Positions 9,692 through 26,900 of a stretch of DNA of 64,000 nucleotides are shown here, one piece after another. Under the pieces are notes generated by a model. The model did no database searches and was not told where the DNA came from. It saw only the letters and a list, made by a program, of their open reading frames with translations. Source of the stretch: Oscheius dolichura (taxonomy: Eukaryota; Nematoda; Chromadorea; Rhabditida; Rhabditidae); assembly GCA_932521035.1 (NCBI GenBank), contig OW051497.1:7936001-8000000 (forward strand). The letters run 5' to 3'. The translations under genes and the position numbers were made by a program. Position 1 is the first letter of the stretch, and each line of letters opens with the position of its first letter.

Positions 9692-12600
9692 ATGATTGTA
9701 AAGCTCTCCTCGAGGTTAAGAAGTGGTATCACAAATGTCGCGAAGAGTCATCGAACCACAAATCAGTTGTAATAATGAGAACAGTATTCTTCCCCCGGGT
9801 CCCTGACGAAATTCCACTCTTTCCGGACCCCCTGAATGTCCATCTCGCGACAAGAGTGTCAGGTGTTGCGCGCGACTGCCACCGCCTGACCCACAAGACA
9901 TAGGCTTAACTCCCAGCCTGGCCGCAATAGCCCTCAATTCTTCCTCGGGGCCATTCTTCTTACTTTTTGCCTTTGGATCCACTCAAACGACGATTAGACT
10001 TTTGTTTTAGTGGCATCGACAAGAGACTTCAGTCGGCGACATTGCGAGCGATCAACGAATACCACTCCGGGCCACGGCCCAAAATGAGCGAGCGATTCCG
10101 CGAACGGGTTAGTCACTACTGTATTTAAAAATAGAATATTATCACAGGAGTTACAGTAGCTTCCTTATCAACGTAATGTTTCAGCTTGGCTATTTGTCAG
10201 AAGAGCTTGATGGCCACTTCAGGTCTACATCTCCAGCGGGTTCAAGATCTCCTCGTCGCGTTAGCCGATCTCCTCGTCCGAATACAAGGTTTCCTATTAT
10301 TTTCACTAGTCCCTAAATTCCTGTACCTCGTCGCTCCAAAGCCTTAACCTTTTTATGATCCTCATTTCCTCTGCAAACGTTACAATATCCTGAAATGACT
10401 TCCGCATCAAGGGTCAACGATATCTCAGACTTTATAGCCCCATTAGCTTTTTCTTGCCTCCTACCGACATGTATAGCTGACAGGCTGCTCGCGTTGTTGG
10501 CACCTTTTACACAGTGAGCCAGCTGATCCTGAAACGCATTCTGACAATCAGCGCCAAACATTATTTGTGGGCAGCTTTCTTCCTCCTTGCTGCACTTTTG
10601 CCCCAGCTGTAGTCTATCTCTCTGTCTATTCTTTTTCCCTCTGATGTCGACAGAAAGCCCGTATTATCTCTTTATTGAAAAGGAATCATGAGGTTAGACA
10701 TCGACAGCACCTGATAACTGGTCATTTTCGAGCAATTTGCGGAGGACGCAATAAATAACAGAGAGCTAACAGAGAATCTTGAACATGATCTTTCCAAAAA
10801 GAAACTAATTATTCAATTTGAATACCATTCAAAGGATGTTTATCCTATTTTTCCTACACCTCTCGTGGTGTTTTTGGTTCAAGGATGACTTTAAATGAGG
10901 TCTAATGGAGTATCAAATTATGCTCCACAGTAAACTGAGACGATCGGGGGTTTCCCAATCACAAACAATGTTTCCCTTTTCAGTGACGGGTCAAACATTG
11001 CTGTAACCCATCCCTTGATCAGGGACTCGAGGCCTGAAATCGCTGCCTGGCCTGCCCCTCCGCAGGCTCCTCAGCTGAGTTGCCTCACCGGAAATGTTAG
11101 GTAAGTTTCCGCGTTGCGTGGGGAGAGAGAGATGAAAACTGATAGCGTGACTTTTCTTTAAATTTTTTCAGGACTTTGACAAGTGCACCGCCGCCTCTTT
11201 CGCCGGCTGCTCTTTCTCCCCATCCCAAATATAATGTTGAGCTTGAGGAGTCTACAACATTGCTTACTATGCTCAAAGTAGCAGCTGCTAGTAGTACAGA
11301 ACGTGAGGAGAACAGGGAAAAATATGACATGGGCAAATAACTTTCAGCTGGGCAACAAGTCGGGCGAGAAACAGAGTTGAAGAAGAAAATTCAAACTCTG
11401 GAAGAGACGGTGGCCGAATATGAGCGACAGAAATTTAATGTTATGGGAACTTTCAGTGAATATAGGTCGGGCAACTTTCATCTAAAGGTATAAAAGTGTG
11501 GTTACAGAGAGCGGGTAGCCGAACGCGAACGAAAGCTGGAGGCAGAGTATTCTACTAAGATTATCACATTATCAGAAGAAGTATTAGGCGCCAAGAAAGA
11601 TTTTGAAGCAAGGATGAAGAGTTTCCAAGCATTACAAGTAACTGTCAAGGATTTCCGGAATGTACTGTAGTTTCAGGATAAGTTCGAAAGAGAAAAGGAG
11701 CAGGCCCTTGAGAAATTGAGACAAGAACACCAAAAAGAGATTCAACTGCTTGAGCAACGGTTTTCCGAGTCTCAGCTGCTTAACCTTGAGCAGAAGTAGG
11801 ACTGCTGTATACAGAAACAATAAGTGCTTTAGGTACATTATTGAAATACAGAGGTTAGAAGAGGAACGAAAGTCCCTGAGAGCAGAGAAAGAGCGACTTG
11901 GAGAGACCTTCGAAATGAAGCTTCGCCGAGCTCAGTCCCTTTACGAGACAGAACTAACCGCTGCAAAAATGCTCTACACAAAAGAACTGGAAGCATTGAG
12001 AGATCACGAAGAGGCCCTAAAAGAGGAACTGCTCGCTAGACAGGAAGAGTTTCATGATCGCCTCCAAGAACTCCAACATTACTCCAAAAGGAATCGGGAT
12101 GAGCTGTCTAATTGTAAGAATGAGGTAACGGCATTGGAGAAGAAACTTCAAACCAAGGAGTCGGAAGTTCAATCCATCAGTAAACAGGTAAACATTGGAT
12201 TATGAATACAGCAAAAGGCAATTGCAGTTGGAAGAAGCAAGGACGGAGACTAGCGAATCTCTCAGGAGGCTTTCTAAGGCATCTACGGACAACAGCTCGT
12301 ACAAGGAACTGTTCCACGAACAAGAAGAAGAATTGAAAAAGAAAGCTAGTAAGTTTATTTGTTTGCCCCCGAAGATAGCCTCCGTTTAGAACTTCTGATA
12401 GTTGTAGAGGCAGCAAAAACGAAACTTGAAGCTATGATCCGGGATTTGCAGGATGAAGTGAAGGCGTTGAAAGATAAGGTACTGTACCATCAATTTGACG
12501 TATCAAGGACGAATCTGTTCAGGTGGAATTCTTGGAAAAGGAAAGGCACAACCTGCAAAGTCAAAGCGAAAGTCAAGCTCAACTTCGGCATTCTCAAGTC

Positions 12601-15014
12601 GATGCACTCGAAGCTGTTTTGGAAACGGTCACTAAAGAAAAAGAAGCTACCAAAGAGCACTACGAGGGTCTTCTCGCCAAGGAAAAACAACAGGCCGAAG
12701 CTAGAGAGCATGCCATGAAGAAGGAGTTCAGTGCAAAACTGAATGAACTGGAGGAGCAGTATACCAGCCTCAAGGAGGATCTCGAACATTCGGCTCGTCT
12801 GGATCAAGATGAACTCAGAGAATCTACTCAACAGGAGATCAGCAGCCTTCGCACAGAAAAGTCTTTGTTGGAGACGGAACTGGCCGCTTTGAAACAAAAG
12901 TTCTTATCCGAAGAAGGCGATGACGACGACATTACCAAGCAGTTGGAAGAGATAGTTTCAAAGACAACGGAACTGACCTCTCAGCTGGACCTGTATCGAG
13001 AGAGGATCCAGAGCAAAGATGAGGAGATCACAGGATTGAGGAAACGCCTGGAAGAAGAACAGTCCCTTTCTGACCAGCAACTGGACGCCCTACGTGCTGA
13101 GCTCCGGCAGGAAATGCTATCCTCCAATGAGTACACTGGCACTCTTCATGAAAACGAACAACTCCACTCTAAGATAGCAGAGTATGAAAGAGAGAAGGAG
13201 AAGCTCGAAGAGAAAGAGAACGAGGAAATCTTCGTCCTGAAGGAAGAGAACCAAAGACTTCTTGAGGAGATAAATGAGCTGAAGAATGCTATCGTTAAAA
13301 AGACTGATAACGATGATCTCATTGAGGACCTTCGCTCCCAGTTGAAGGCAAGAGTTGCTGAGATAGAGCAGCTCAACTCCACTGAAGATGAGGATGTCTC
13401 TGCTGAGCTGGAGAAGCTTCGCCTAGAAGACACTGCAAAGACTGCTCGATTGGAACAACTTCTTGAGAGAGTCAACGAGCTGACTGAACAGATGGGAAGC
13501 ATACGAGGAGAGCTGGACGAGAAGACCGTCGAACTGAAGCAGATAAAGGAGAGGAACGACGACTATCTCAGGTATTGAAACTGTGAACGCATAAAATAAT
13601 GAAAGAATGATCTTTTCAGGCAGTTGGCAACGCAACTGTAAGCAATTATAAGCCATTTAAAAGCCTACAATAGACAATAACAGCTAGATATGTAGTTTAG
13701 TACACAATTTTGGTTTTGCTAGAATAAGAAAAGGTTACAGAGATTAGAAACGACGACGACTGCTTTAATAAAAGTTATTTACGCGTTTCAGAGACAGCGA
13801 CTCCAAATCGGCAACTGAGCAGAAAGAGCAGGAAGAACTAATCAGCAACATGAAGCGTCGGGAAGCAGAGCTGAAGTCTGAGGTTGAAGAACTGAAACTT
13901 CGTGTATCCGAGTTGGAGTCTGAAGGGGGCAGCAGCGAATATCTGGAGGGGAAGGATGCAGAGATTGCAGCCAAGGAGAAAGAAATCTGTGATTTGGTAC
14001 ATCCGTTCAAGGTCAGATAAACATTTAGCTTTAGATTTCTGAAAAAGAAGAACTCCAAAAAGAAAGAGAAGATCTGCATGACAAGGAAGATATTCTCCTC
14101 AACAAGGAAGCTTCTCTAAAGGAAAAAGAGAAGGAGCTCATTCAGTTGAAAGAAGACATGAGGGCAGACCTGGACAAGAGAGAAGACATTCTAGCACACA
14201 AACAGGCAGAGCTTGACGAACTGGAACATGAGTTAGCCGAGAAACCCAGGTGAACAGAGAGTGGAACTTATGAACCATACGATTTTAGAGTAGAGATGGC
14301 TCCAATTGAAATTCAAACCGATCGGATTCCTACTCCCCCTCCTATCGCCATTGTCGACCTTGCTAGGGAAAAGGAGCTGAAAACCCAAATAGAAGAGCTG
14401 GAAGGGGCTATTGAGAGGAAGAACCAGTTGATTCAAAAGCTCCAGGAGCGAGTTTCTGATGAATACGACGAGATGCCGAAAAAGAAGGACAGATCGGTAG
14501 TGCCCTCTCCATACTGTAGATAAAGTGATGTTTAGCAGAGTGTCTCTTCAGGAGGAGTCTTTCAATCCTTTGTCAGCCAAATGAAGGACAAACGGGAAGA
14601 AGCTGCCGAGCGGAGTAAGAAGAAGGAAGCCGAAAAGAAGGCAGAGAAGGCGGCGAAGGAGGCAGCTAAAGAGTAACTTAACTTCTTTCTTAATCAAATA
14701 AGTTTTCAGGATTGCCAAAGAGAAATCCCCGATTCGGTCGAAATCTCCTTCTCTTCTAACGAGGCTCCGCGACCGCAGCCCTGCTAAAGCCAAGTCCCCT
14801 AATCTAGAAACCACTCCCTCCAATTCGAATAGGTTAATCTTCATAAGGAAGTAATAATGTCTTCTTAACCAGGAACCTCTTGTCGCCGACGGAAGCAGAA
14901 AGGCCTATGGAGCGTAAAGGATCTCCCTCCAGAGCGTTGTTTGGCAGGAAGAAGGCTGAGACCAAGGAGACTGTGTATTCGCCCTCTGACAAACGACCAG
15001 CTTGGAAATTTTAA
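9692..15014 (+). CDS. FAM184-like coiled-coil protein
   Basis: Long, mostly alpha-helical coiled-coil protein built from many exons with short introns. A plausible start is ATG 9692 (MIVKLSSS), joining in phase to 10011 (GIDKRLQSATLRAINEYHSG), then an R/S/P-rich segment (SRSPRRVSRSPRPNT, near 10250). From about 11346 the protein is continuous heptad-rich helix. Segments FSEYRERVAERERKLEAEY, GAKKDFEARMKSFQALQ and MKLRRAQSLYETELTAA match my memory of the spacing in FAM184A/B, a poorly understood coiled-coil family. One large exon (about 12523-13573) encodes roughly 350 residues of coiled coil. The C-terminus is basic and serine/proline-rich (KEKSPIRSKSPSLLTRLRD) and ends RPAWKF at TAA 15012-15014. 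The first exon is the least certain. An internal 0.7 kb intron (about 10290-10985) may hold a nested gene. Other giant coiled-coil families cannot be excluded by eye. Confidence 0.7.
10318..10640 (-). CDS. possible nested cysteine-rich small protein in the FAM184-like intron
   Basis: On the minus strand, inside a plus-strand intron, a frame reads KCSKEEESCPQIMFGADCQ, then AFQDQLAHC, and meets a good donor (TGT|GTAAAAG). In phase after ATTTCAG an exon reads DIVTFAEEMRIIKRLRLW and stops at a TAG near 10318. Four cysteines spaced within about 30 residues suggest a secreted disulfide domain, but no signal peptide or start was found and the upstream exon is unresolved. Function is unknown. It could be a chance open frame. 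Confidence 0.25.
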
Positions 15015-15523
15015 TCTTTTCATATAAACAAACGACCTCTTTTGTGATGAATGCCGAGCATTTGTGAATTTTGTTATGTACTGAATAAAAAAAGAAAACA
15101 AATAAAAAATAAATAATTTATTGGCAGGAAGTGATTTTCATAACATATAATAGGCACCACATTGAACTGTCAAATATAGATTAAAGCAGGCGTAAAATTA
15201 TCCACAATGCTGATAGATGACACATGCTCTTGTGCCCATTCTTTGTGCGCACAATAATAATAAGAATATTATAATATTATGTTATAATGAGATAAGCTAG
15301 AAATAACCATAATAACTTAGAATAAAATATAGACTAGGTAATAATAAAAGCCCGTGTAAAGACACATAAGCTAGTCGAGCAAATATTGTAGCAGATCTGT
15401 GTTAAACGATATTGTCTGTGTGTAGACGAGGCGATTGAGAGACGGTCACCCGAAGTTTTGTATAAAATATAGGGAAAGGCACCCGCATTCCGACTGGCAC
15501 AACTGAGATTAGTATATGAGGGT
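15015..15523. other. convergent 3' UTR region
   Basis: The FAM184-like (+) and liprin-alpha (-) genes end tail to tail here. The middle is AT-rich with ATAATATTAT-type repeats (15250-15345). A minus-strand AATAAA (15117-15122) could end the liprin transcript, which would bring the two 3' ends within about 30 bases of each other. Confidence 0.55.
15084..15089 (+). terminator. polyadenylation signal of the FAM184-like gene
   Basis: AATAAA about 70 bases after the TAA at 15012-15014, within A-rich sequence. Confidence 0.6.
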
Positions 15524-20700
<5,177 letters not shown>

Positions 20701-22994
20701 TCTGTGAAACATTAATTGCCCCAATTAAAGAGAGGCAAATTTGCAAATGTAATGAGGTAGCTATGAATAAAACTCACTTGATATTTTAGCCCAGTTCTTC
20801 TGGTTCCTATACTACCTCATGATTACAAAGAGACAAAACAAAAAAAGACCTGAAAAATAGGATTAATTGACGGACAACAGGAAGTAGAAGCCCTTTAGAG
20901 GATAAACAACGCTTCCAATAGTATTATTATATCAGGAGGAAATAAGCTAAAATTGAATATAACAAAGGAAATCCGATAAGTCGCGGGTAGCGCGGTAGCC
21001 GCATAATGGATGACGAGAATTACACATGGGCAACGGCTCATACCAGCCGCATCGATCGGCAGGGGGTCAGTGGGTGGTCAGCTAGGCCCGGAACTGGCAG
21101 CCAAAAGGACGAGAGGAAGCCCCCTATGAAGTTACACCCCGCCGGATCATTGCTGCAATGCGTTTCCGTTTCTCTTGTCTTTATGGAATGTGTGATGCTC
21201 CAAAAGTCTTCGACTTTGTTATTTTTCCGCTTTTCGAATTTGAAGTTACACTGTTCGCTCGTTCTTACGGTCAATTAAAGAGATCAAGGATTGTCTAACC
21301 GACCTGAAAAGGGCGCTTTTAACGTTTTTGACGCTCAATTTCGTTTAAAACACTCTCAATTTAAAAGAATACGGCGGGTTTTCCCGGCTAATTTATGGCT
21401 GTTCTGGGCCGGAGAACTATTATTTACAAAAGAGAGCTAAGGGCAGAACAATGGACGAACAATATCAGCCTGCGGGGGAAGAAGAAATAGCCCTGTCGGG
21501 GAACTGAGTCATAAATGTAGGCACTGAAATTTCGCCTTTTGACGCACATCGTAAAAATCGCGCATAGGGTGTCGGTGTCTAAGTGAAAAAGGATGATTAC
21601 TACAGTAAAAAGACGAGTGCGAAGGCGGGAAAGGCGAGATTAAAATGGGGACTGGACCAGCTTTAAGGGACCAGAAAAGCATCAAGCCCCCTACACACAT
21701 GATTTACTGCGCCTAGTTTCGGCTAAAAGGTTCAGTAGGCCGTGAAACTCGAAAAAGAAGGATTTATTGGCTAATTGTAGTCCCCCTAGCCCGCACATGA
21801 GGGGCAGAGGCAGATATACTTTTTTTATTCTGCTGCACTTTTAAATAATTGGCTTAGTACCGCTTGGGAGAAAATAGACGAGGGTGAGAAGCGACTAAAG
21901 GGAGGAAGGCTGTGAGAAAATGGAGCAGACGAGGGGGAGGATATGGGCAGATGGCTCAGATGGTTCGAGGGGAAGGGGGGCACGATTAAAATAGACCCAT
22001 TGCAGGTGCTTGGCTGATAGACAAGAATAACAGAAAAAAAGGCGGAGAAAAAGTGGTGCCCCGGCAGTTTTTCGTGATTGTGCAGGTGTTCAGCGAGAAA
22101 CGAACGGGCTGGCGTTCATGTAGCTGTCCACCAAAAAGTCTGATTTGAAATCGCAATTGGAAAGAATAGCTGAACATATTTCTACGAGACTTCAGCATCA
22201 AATCTTTTGAGTAGAGCAAACAACAACAAATCAAGGTGTTGTCTGGATGGGTCTGGGCAATTGGGCGCGAGGCATTTAGCTCTGAGTGAGTGCATTTCGC
22301 TTGATGACCTACTGTTGACACAAACTTGGCATGTTACGTTGGAACGGAGCCCACGGAAGTAGCTCTCTTGCACTTTGAACAGCGGAAATGGGGCAGTCTT
22401 TTGATAGAATCATTCCCAATATTCGGAGAAAAATTTAAATTTTCTTATTAAAACTGCCAAAGAGCGCCCGAAAAGGATACGCAGTCATTAAAATGAGAGA
22501 CGTTCTTCCATAAATAATGAGAATTTCGAGAAAAGAGCCAATTCCCTCTTTAAAAATGACGGCTTCTTCCCGGAGAAGTTGAAAACATATTATCGACAAG
22601 CGGATTAACGAGTTTCTTGAAGACAAGCTATCTATTCCGGCGATTACAGGTTTAAAATACTTTAAAATTAGCTAAAACCCAAGGAAAATGACCGGAAACT
22701 GGTCCCGGCCGTTATCTACTCAAGTAAAAGTGAAACTGAGCCAGAGAATCGTTATTAGTAGTGGACATCCAGTGCAAGACAGATAAACGAAGCCCTTAAC
22801 ACGCTACGCGGCCGCTCGCGTCGGGTTTGGGCCACGCTTTCCTTCACCAAAGCATCTTGGTACATACTCGGGTCAGAAGCGGTATCATTCTTCCTGTTAT
22901 TGATGATATTCCACCGTACGCAAGTAGCATAAATTTTGGGTTAAATTAATTAATCCTTTAATCTGGAAAAGCAAGAGAAAAAGAGGAGAATAAA
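20701..22994. other. 2.3 kb upstream of liprin-alpha, no gene seen
   Basis: Non-coding by eye: short frames only, none with recognisable domains or consistent splice phases. It probably contains the liprin-alpha promoter, and on its right side the 3' end of the small minus-strand gene. Confidence 0.4.
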
Positions 22995-23000
22995 GTTTAT
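22995..23000 (-). terminator. polyadenylation signal of the small minus-strand gene
   Basis: AATAAA on the minus strand about 110 bases after the stop codon at 23107-23109. Confidence 0.5.
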
Positions 23001-23106
23001 TCTGTGAAATGATAAATACAAGCAGCATAAGATATAAATTACAAGTATATTATGTCTCTTTGATACTCGTCCGTAAATACCGGTATTTATAAGGGTGTAC
23101 ACAGTT

Positions 23107-23498
23107 TTATAGGGCCTGTTGTAGCATGACTTGACACTGTTCCTTGAGGGCGGCCGTGAGCATCGACTCCCTCCTGCTGGCGATCAGAGCCAGCCGGCAT
23201 TCGACTTGTGTAGAAACATCGCGCTGATTGTCTCCAACCCAAGCCGTATAGATATCAAACTCTGATGGCACTTCCATTAGTACATTGAGGTCGCTGAGAT
23301 AAGGGTCGAAGGGTACCAGCTCGCTACTCTCGGAGAGATTACATTGCAACCACTGAAAAGGGTAGAATTTAGACATTTCCATTTCAGGCAATAGAAGAAG
23401 GGAGAGGAGGACTTTACGAAAAAGTCATGCGCTAATCTCTTCTGGCTCTCGAGGACGTGGGGGAAACACCCCGATTCAACTCCTTCTGGCCAGTTCAT
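23107..23498 (-). CDS. unrecognised short protein, possibly only the 3' end of a gene
   Basis: I do not recognise it. Two exons join in phase 0: MNWPEGVESGCFPHVLESQK ending at HDFF|GTAAAG (about 23418-23498), then WLQCNLSESSELVPFDPYL to a TAA at 23107-23109, about 108 residues. The second exon has a mixed acidic/aromatic segment (PSEFDIYTAWVGDNQRDV) and a helical C-terminus (LKEQCQVMLQQAL). There is no signal peptide or membrane segment. The same frame is open a little upstream of the ATG (RVLYFCTVTLR), so earlier exons may exist. It lies about 460 bases downstream of the receptor gene on the same strand, so it could be a downstream operon member or, less likely, part of that gene. A polyadenylation signal supports it being transcribed. 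Confidence 0.55.
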
Positions 23499-23959
23499 TC
23501 GAAGCGTGACGGTGCAGAAATATAAGACTCTTTTTCTATTACTCTAGGAGAACACTTTCTTCTAAACGATAATCTCTCTCTAGGTAAAATGGGGGCGCAA
23601 TTGTGGTGCTGAGTCTGACATGCGGTATTTCATGCTTTAAAGGAACTGTCAGGATCCGGCTAATCCTACTTCCTTGAAGCTGTCCATTTAACTGCCGTGC
23701 GTTCTCGTTGCAGGACCTAGTTTACTAAACGGATTCTGACAGTTCCATTAAAATAGGTAATTTTTGGGAAGCGGTAGAGACAAAAAATACAGGCGTTTTA
23801 ATTTGGAGAACGAGGAGGAGGAGTCATGTTCATTACCTGCGGTTAACACATATCGCGAATGACCGAAGAGGACCTTTCCTGAATAGCTTAGTTACACGAA
23901 ACTATGTTAATTATAATCTCTCTTTTTATGGTGAATTCTAGGTGCTTCAACTACTGCTA

Positions 23960-26900
23960 CTACTCTCCGATTAAAGTTTCAAGCATATGGTAAGTATAAA
24001 CAAACCTTCTCATTCGGTTTCTGCAGAATGCTACTCTTTGCAATGGAGTTACGATTCTTCCCATTTTGAACAACAAGGGCGGATCTTTAATTCTTATGGT
24101 AAAAAGAGGATAAGAAAGTATTTTCACCTGGCCTCGCTGTCTTTTTCCACGTGTACTAATACCATTGTAGTAGAATTGTCTTTGTCTCCAATTAACTGCG
24201 GGAAAAATCGTCCGGTAAACATCTGAAAATGAAATTTATCTCGTTAGAAGGGGATTGTCAAAATATTCGAATGTTTTTAGTCAATTTACCTAGCAGAATA
24301 ACATTTAATTAGAGTAAATGAGAAAAGAGAAGTGTAGAATATGGAACAGTGTAGATCTAAGGGGCTATTGAGAAGAATGCTCGGGTATGTGGATGGTTTG
24401 GGTCAAAATCATTAAGAAAGACTGCTCCTTGAGCATCTAAAAGGCACTTTTCTTCTGTTTTATAAGGAGCTGTGCAAGTGGGAATTAGCCAGTGTTCTAT
24501 TAGGTTTCCTTAGCGGCCCAAAAGTTCATTTAACCATTTTGTTTCAGAAAACAAAGTGTCTTTAAGTCTGGAGCAGTCTACAGTAACCTTTAGCATAGCT
24601 CTATTTATCCATTAAAAGGATATTTTGCACGAGGAAGCCCCACTCTTCGCCTCAGACGTTTTGTTGGCATGGCTCCTAACTTTAAGGTCAATATTCATAT
24701 TCATCTACTATTCGTAGCCGTACTCCCTCGTAGATGTTATGATTCCAGCTCGCTCTTAAAATATGCTTACCTGTTTCACGACATCTCGAAATTGTTGTGA
24801 CATGCCACAGTAGATGGCAAAACGGAATGGATACGAACTAACGATGAGGACATTTCTATAATTAGGTGTTTAGCGAACAGCCATCTTTTGCTCCCTTACC
24901 TAACAATGAGTAGAACATTCAGAAGTTTGTAGGAGATAATGCTAATACTCAGTGAAACGGATAACACATGAATGATAAAGATAATGGCCGCGGGAATTTC
25001 AGTAATTAAAAATATCAGAATCACTACCACGAGCATTCGTGTATTCTAAATGGAATTCAGAATGACATCATCCCAGACGAAGAGGAGTACCTGCTTGAGG
25101 CCCTGGACACGCCTGGGCTCGCTAATGCTCTCTCGGGGTTTAGAGAGGTGAGATAGCCTCTTTGCTGCTTCATCGGGGTCATGAACCATTACGCTTCTCT
25201 TTTCTATCCTATTACTCGCCCTGAAAAATAGGATATCAAGGAAGTTTCCCAAAAATTGTCTGGGATCTTTCTCGCGCGCAGCTCCTGAAAGGAATGCAAA
25301 CATTAGCTGCACAAGAGCTTCTGGACCTGGGTGCACGGTTGGGACTTCCCTAGGAGTTCCTATGTCTTTCAAAATTTACCTAGCAAGAAGGTAAGCATGC
25401 CTCCTATCAGCCACCCGTATGGCATTGACCAGTTTCCAGGTAAAGATAACCAAAAGAACACAAGGCATCAGATGGACCAGTGTGCATTGCCCAATATACA
25501 ACGTCTTGTAGTAGAGGTTCCCCACCGAGCGAAGTATGGCCGTCTGTTGTTTGTAGCATAACCTTCGACTGACTGAAAATAAAGTACTTTTTCCTATTGT
25601 CTCTGGCTTTATTTATTCTCCTTCTTTTCCAAGGAAGGGATATTATTAATTCCCTTGTTTTTCAAAAATAGGATCAGCTCTCATGGTAAAAACACATTAC
25701 CAAAGAGGGGCTTGCCCTTTCTAGCCCTATAGGGCATACATAAGACTCACTATTCATTACAGGATCGAACAGTGTGTGCGAGAAAGTATAGCTGGCCATC
25801 AGCTCCGGTGTGTAGATTAGCACGGAGAAGATACAAATAATTACCGTTACCTGAAAATATAACTAGACCAGTTAAACAAGAACAGCTACCTGTCGGCTTC
25901 TGTCAAGGGTACAAAACCTCCTGACCAATGTAGGCACACAAATGTAAACATATCTTTGGATGGCAAGATATACTGTCAGCCAAATTGCTGTAGAATGAAA
26001 GATGGATGGAAGAATTGCTGCTACGTAGGGAGAGACCCTACACCAAAATTCGGGTAGACCATAAATTGCCTCATTTCTATAGCCTGGAAATGGGAAAGAA
26101 TGATTGATAGCTTTAAAATTGCTCCCAGCATCTTTGTCTCAATTTATCTTCTTTTTATGGGGTAATTTTGTCCTACAACAACTGCGAGAATGGCCACTAA
26201 ATATAAATTCAAGGCGTATATTTTAAAATTTCATTTTCTCGCTTCTCAAAACAGAATACCGTAAGCTCACCATTTCTATTAAACAACATTCAATCATTTT
26301 GGACTGCGTTTTTCTACACGCCTCGCCTTTGGTCAAAAATTTGATGCAGAGCGAAAAGGAGCATCTATCAAGCCCTGGTCGAAAAAGTCGCATCCCTGTC
26401 ATTTCGATTTTTAGATTTTGGTACTATTAAACCTTGGAAACATGACAATTCTTGCCTACTCGCACATTTGTAAAGATCAAGCAAATAATTCTATTGAAAC
26501 GCACTAAGGCAGACGAAGTGCCATATAATTACGCTCCATGAAACGGCTCGCGCAACGAAGAAGAAGCCAAGATCATTTATTTGCGTGTGAGAGCGTGGGG
26601 AGCAAGAGAGAAAAGTGTGAGTGTGGCTTCAATTAAAATTCATCTCTTTCTACCCCTCCGAGATCACTCACCTCCTAAAGTAAAGTAGTAAATAAACCAA
26701 GGAATGCATGAAATGCCCGTGAAGAGTTCAGACACCGCCATGGCCAGAAGGACGTAATTCGTTGGCGTTCGGAGGTACTTGTGAGACAAGACCAGCACAA
26801 TGAAGGAATTCGTCGCCAGCGTGAGGCAGACTATAATCGGCATCCAGTAGCCATATAGCGGCAGAGCCCAGTCTAGTGGTACCTGCAACCGGGGGAAAAC

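Noticed and set aside
9716..9982. Minus-strand frame starting MDPKAKSKKNGPEEELRAIA
   Set aside because: It lies inside the first intron of the FAM184-like gene, has no recognised domain, no splice partner and no polyadenylation signal.
12490..13502. Long minus-strand frames over the coiled-coil exon
   Set aside because: They are antisense shadows of a very GA-rich coiled-coil exon, giving F/L/S-rich low-complexity sequence.
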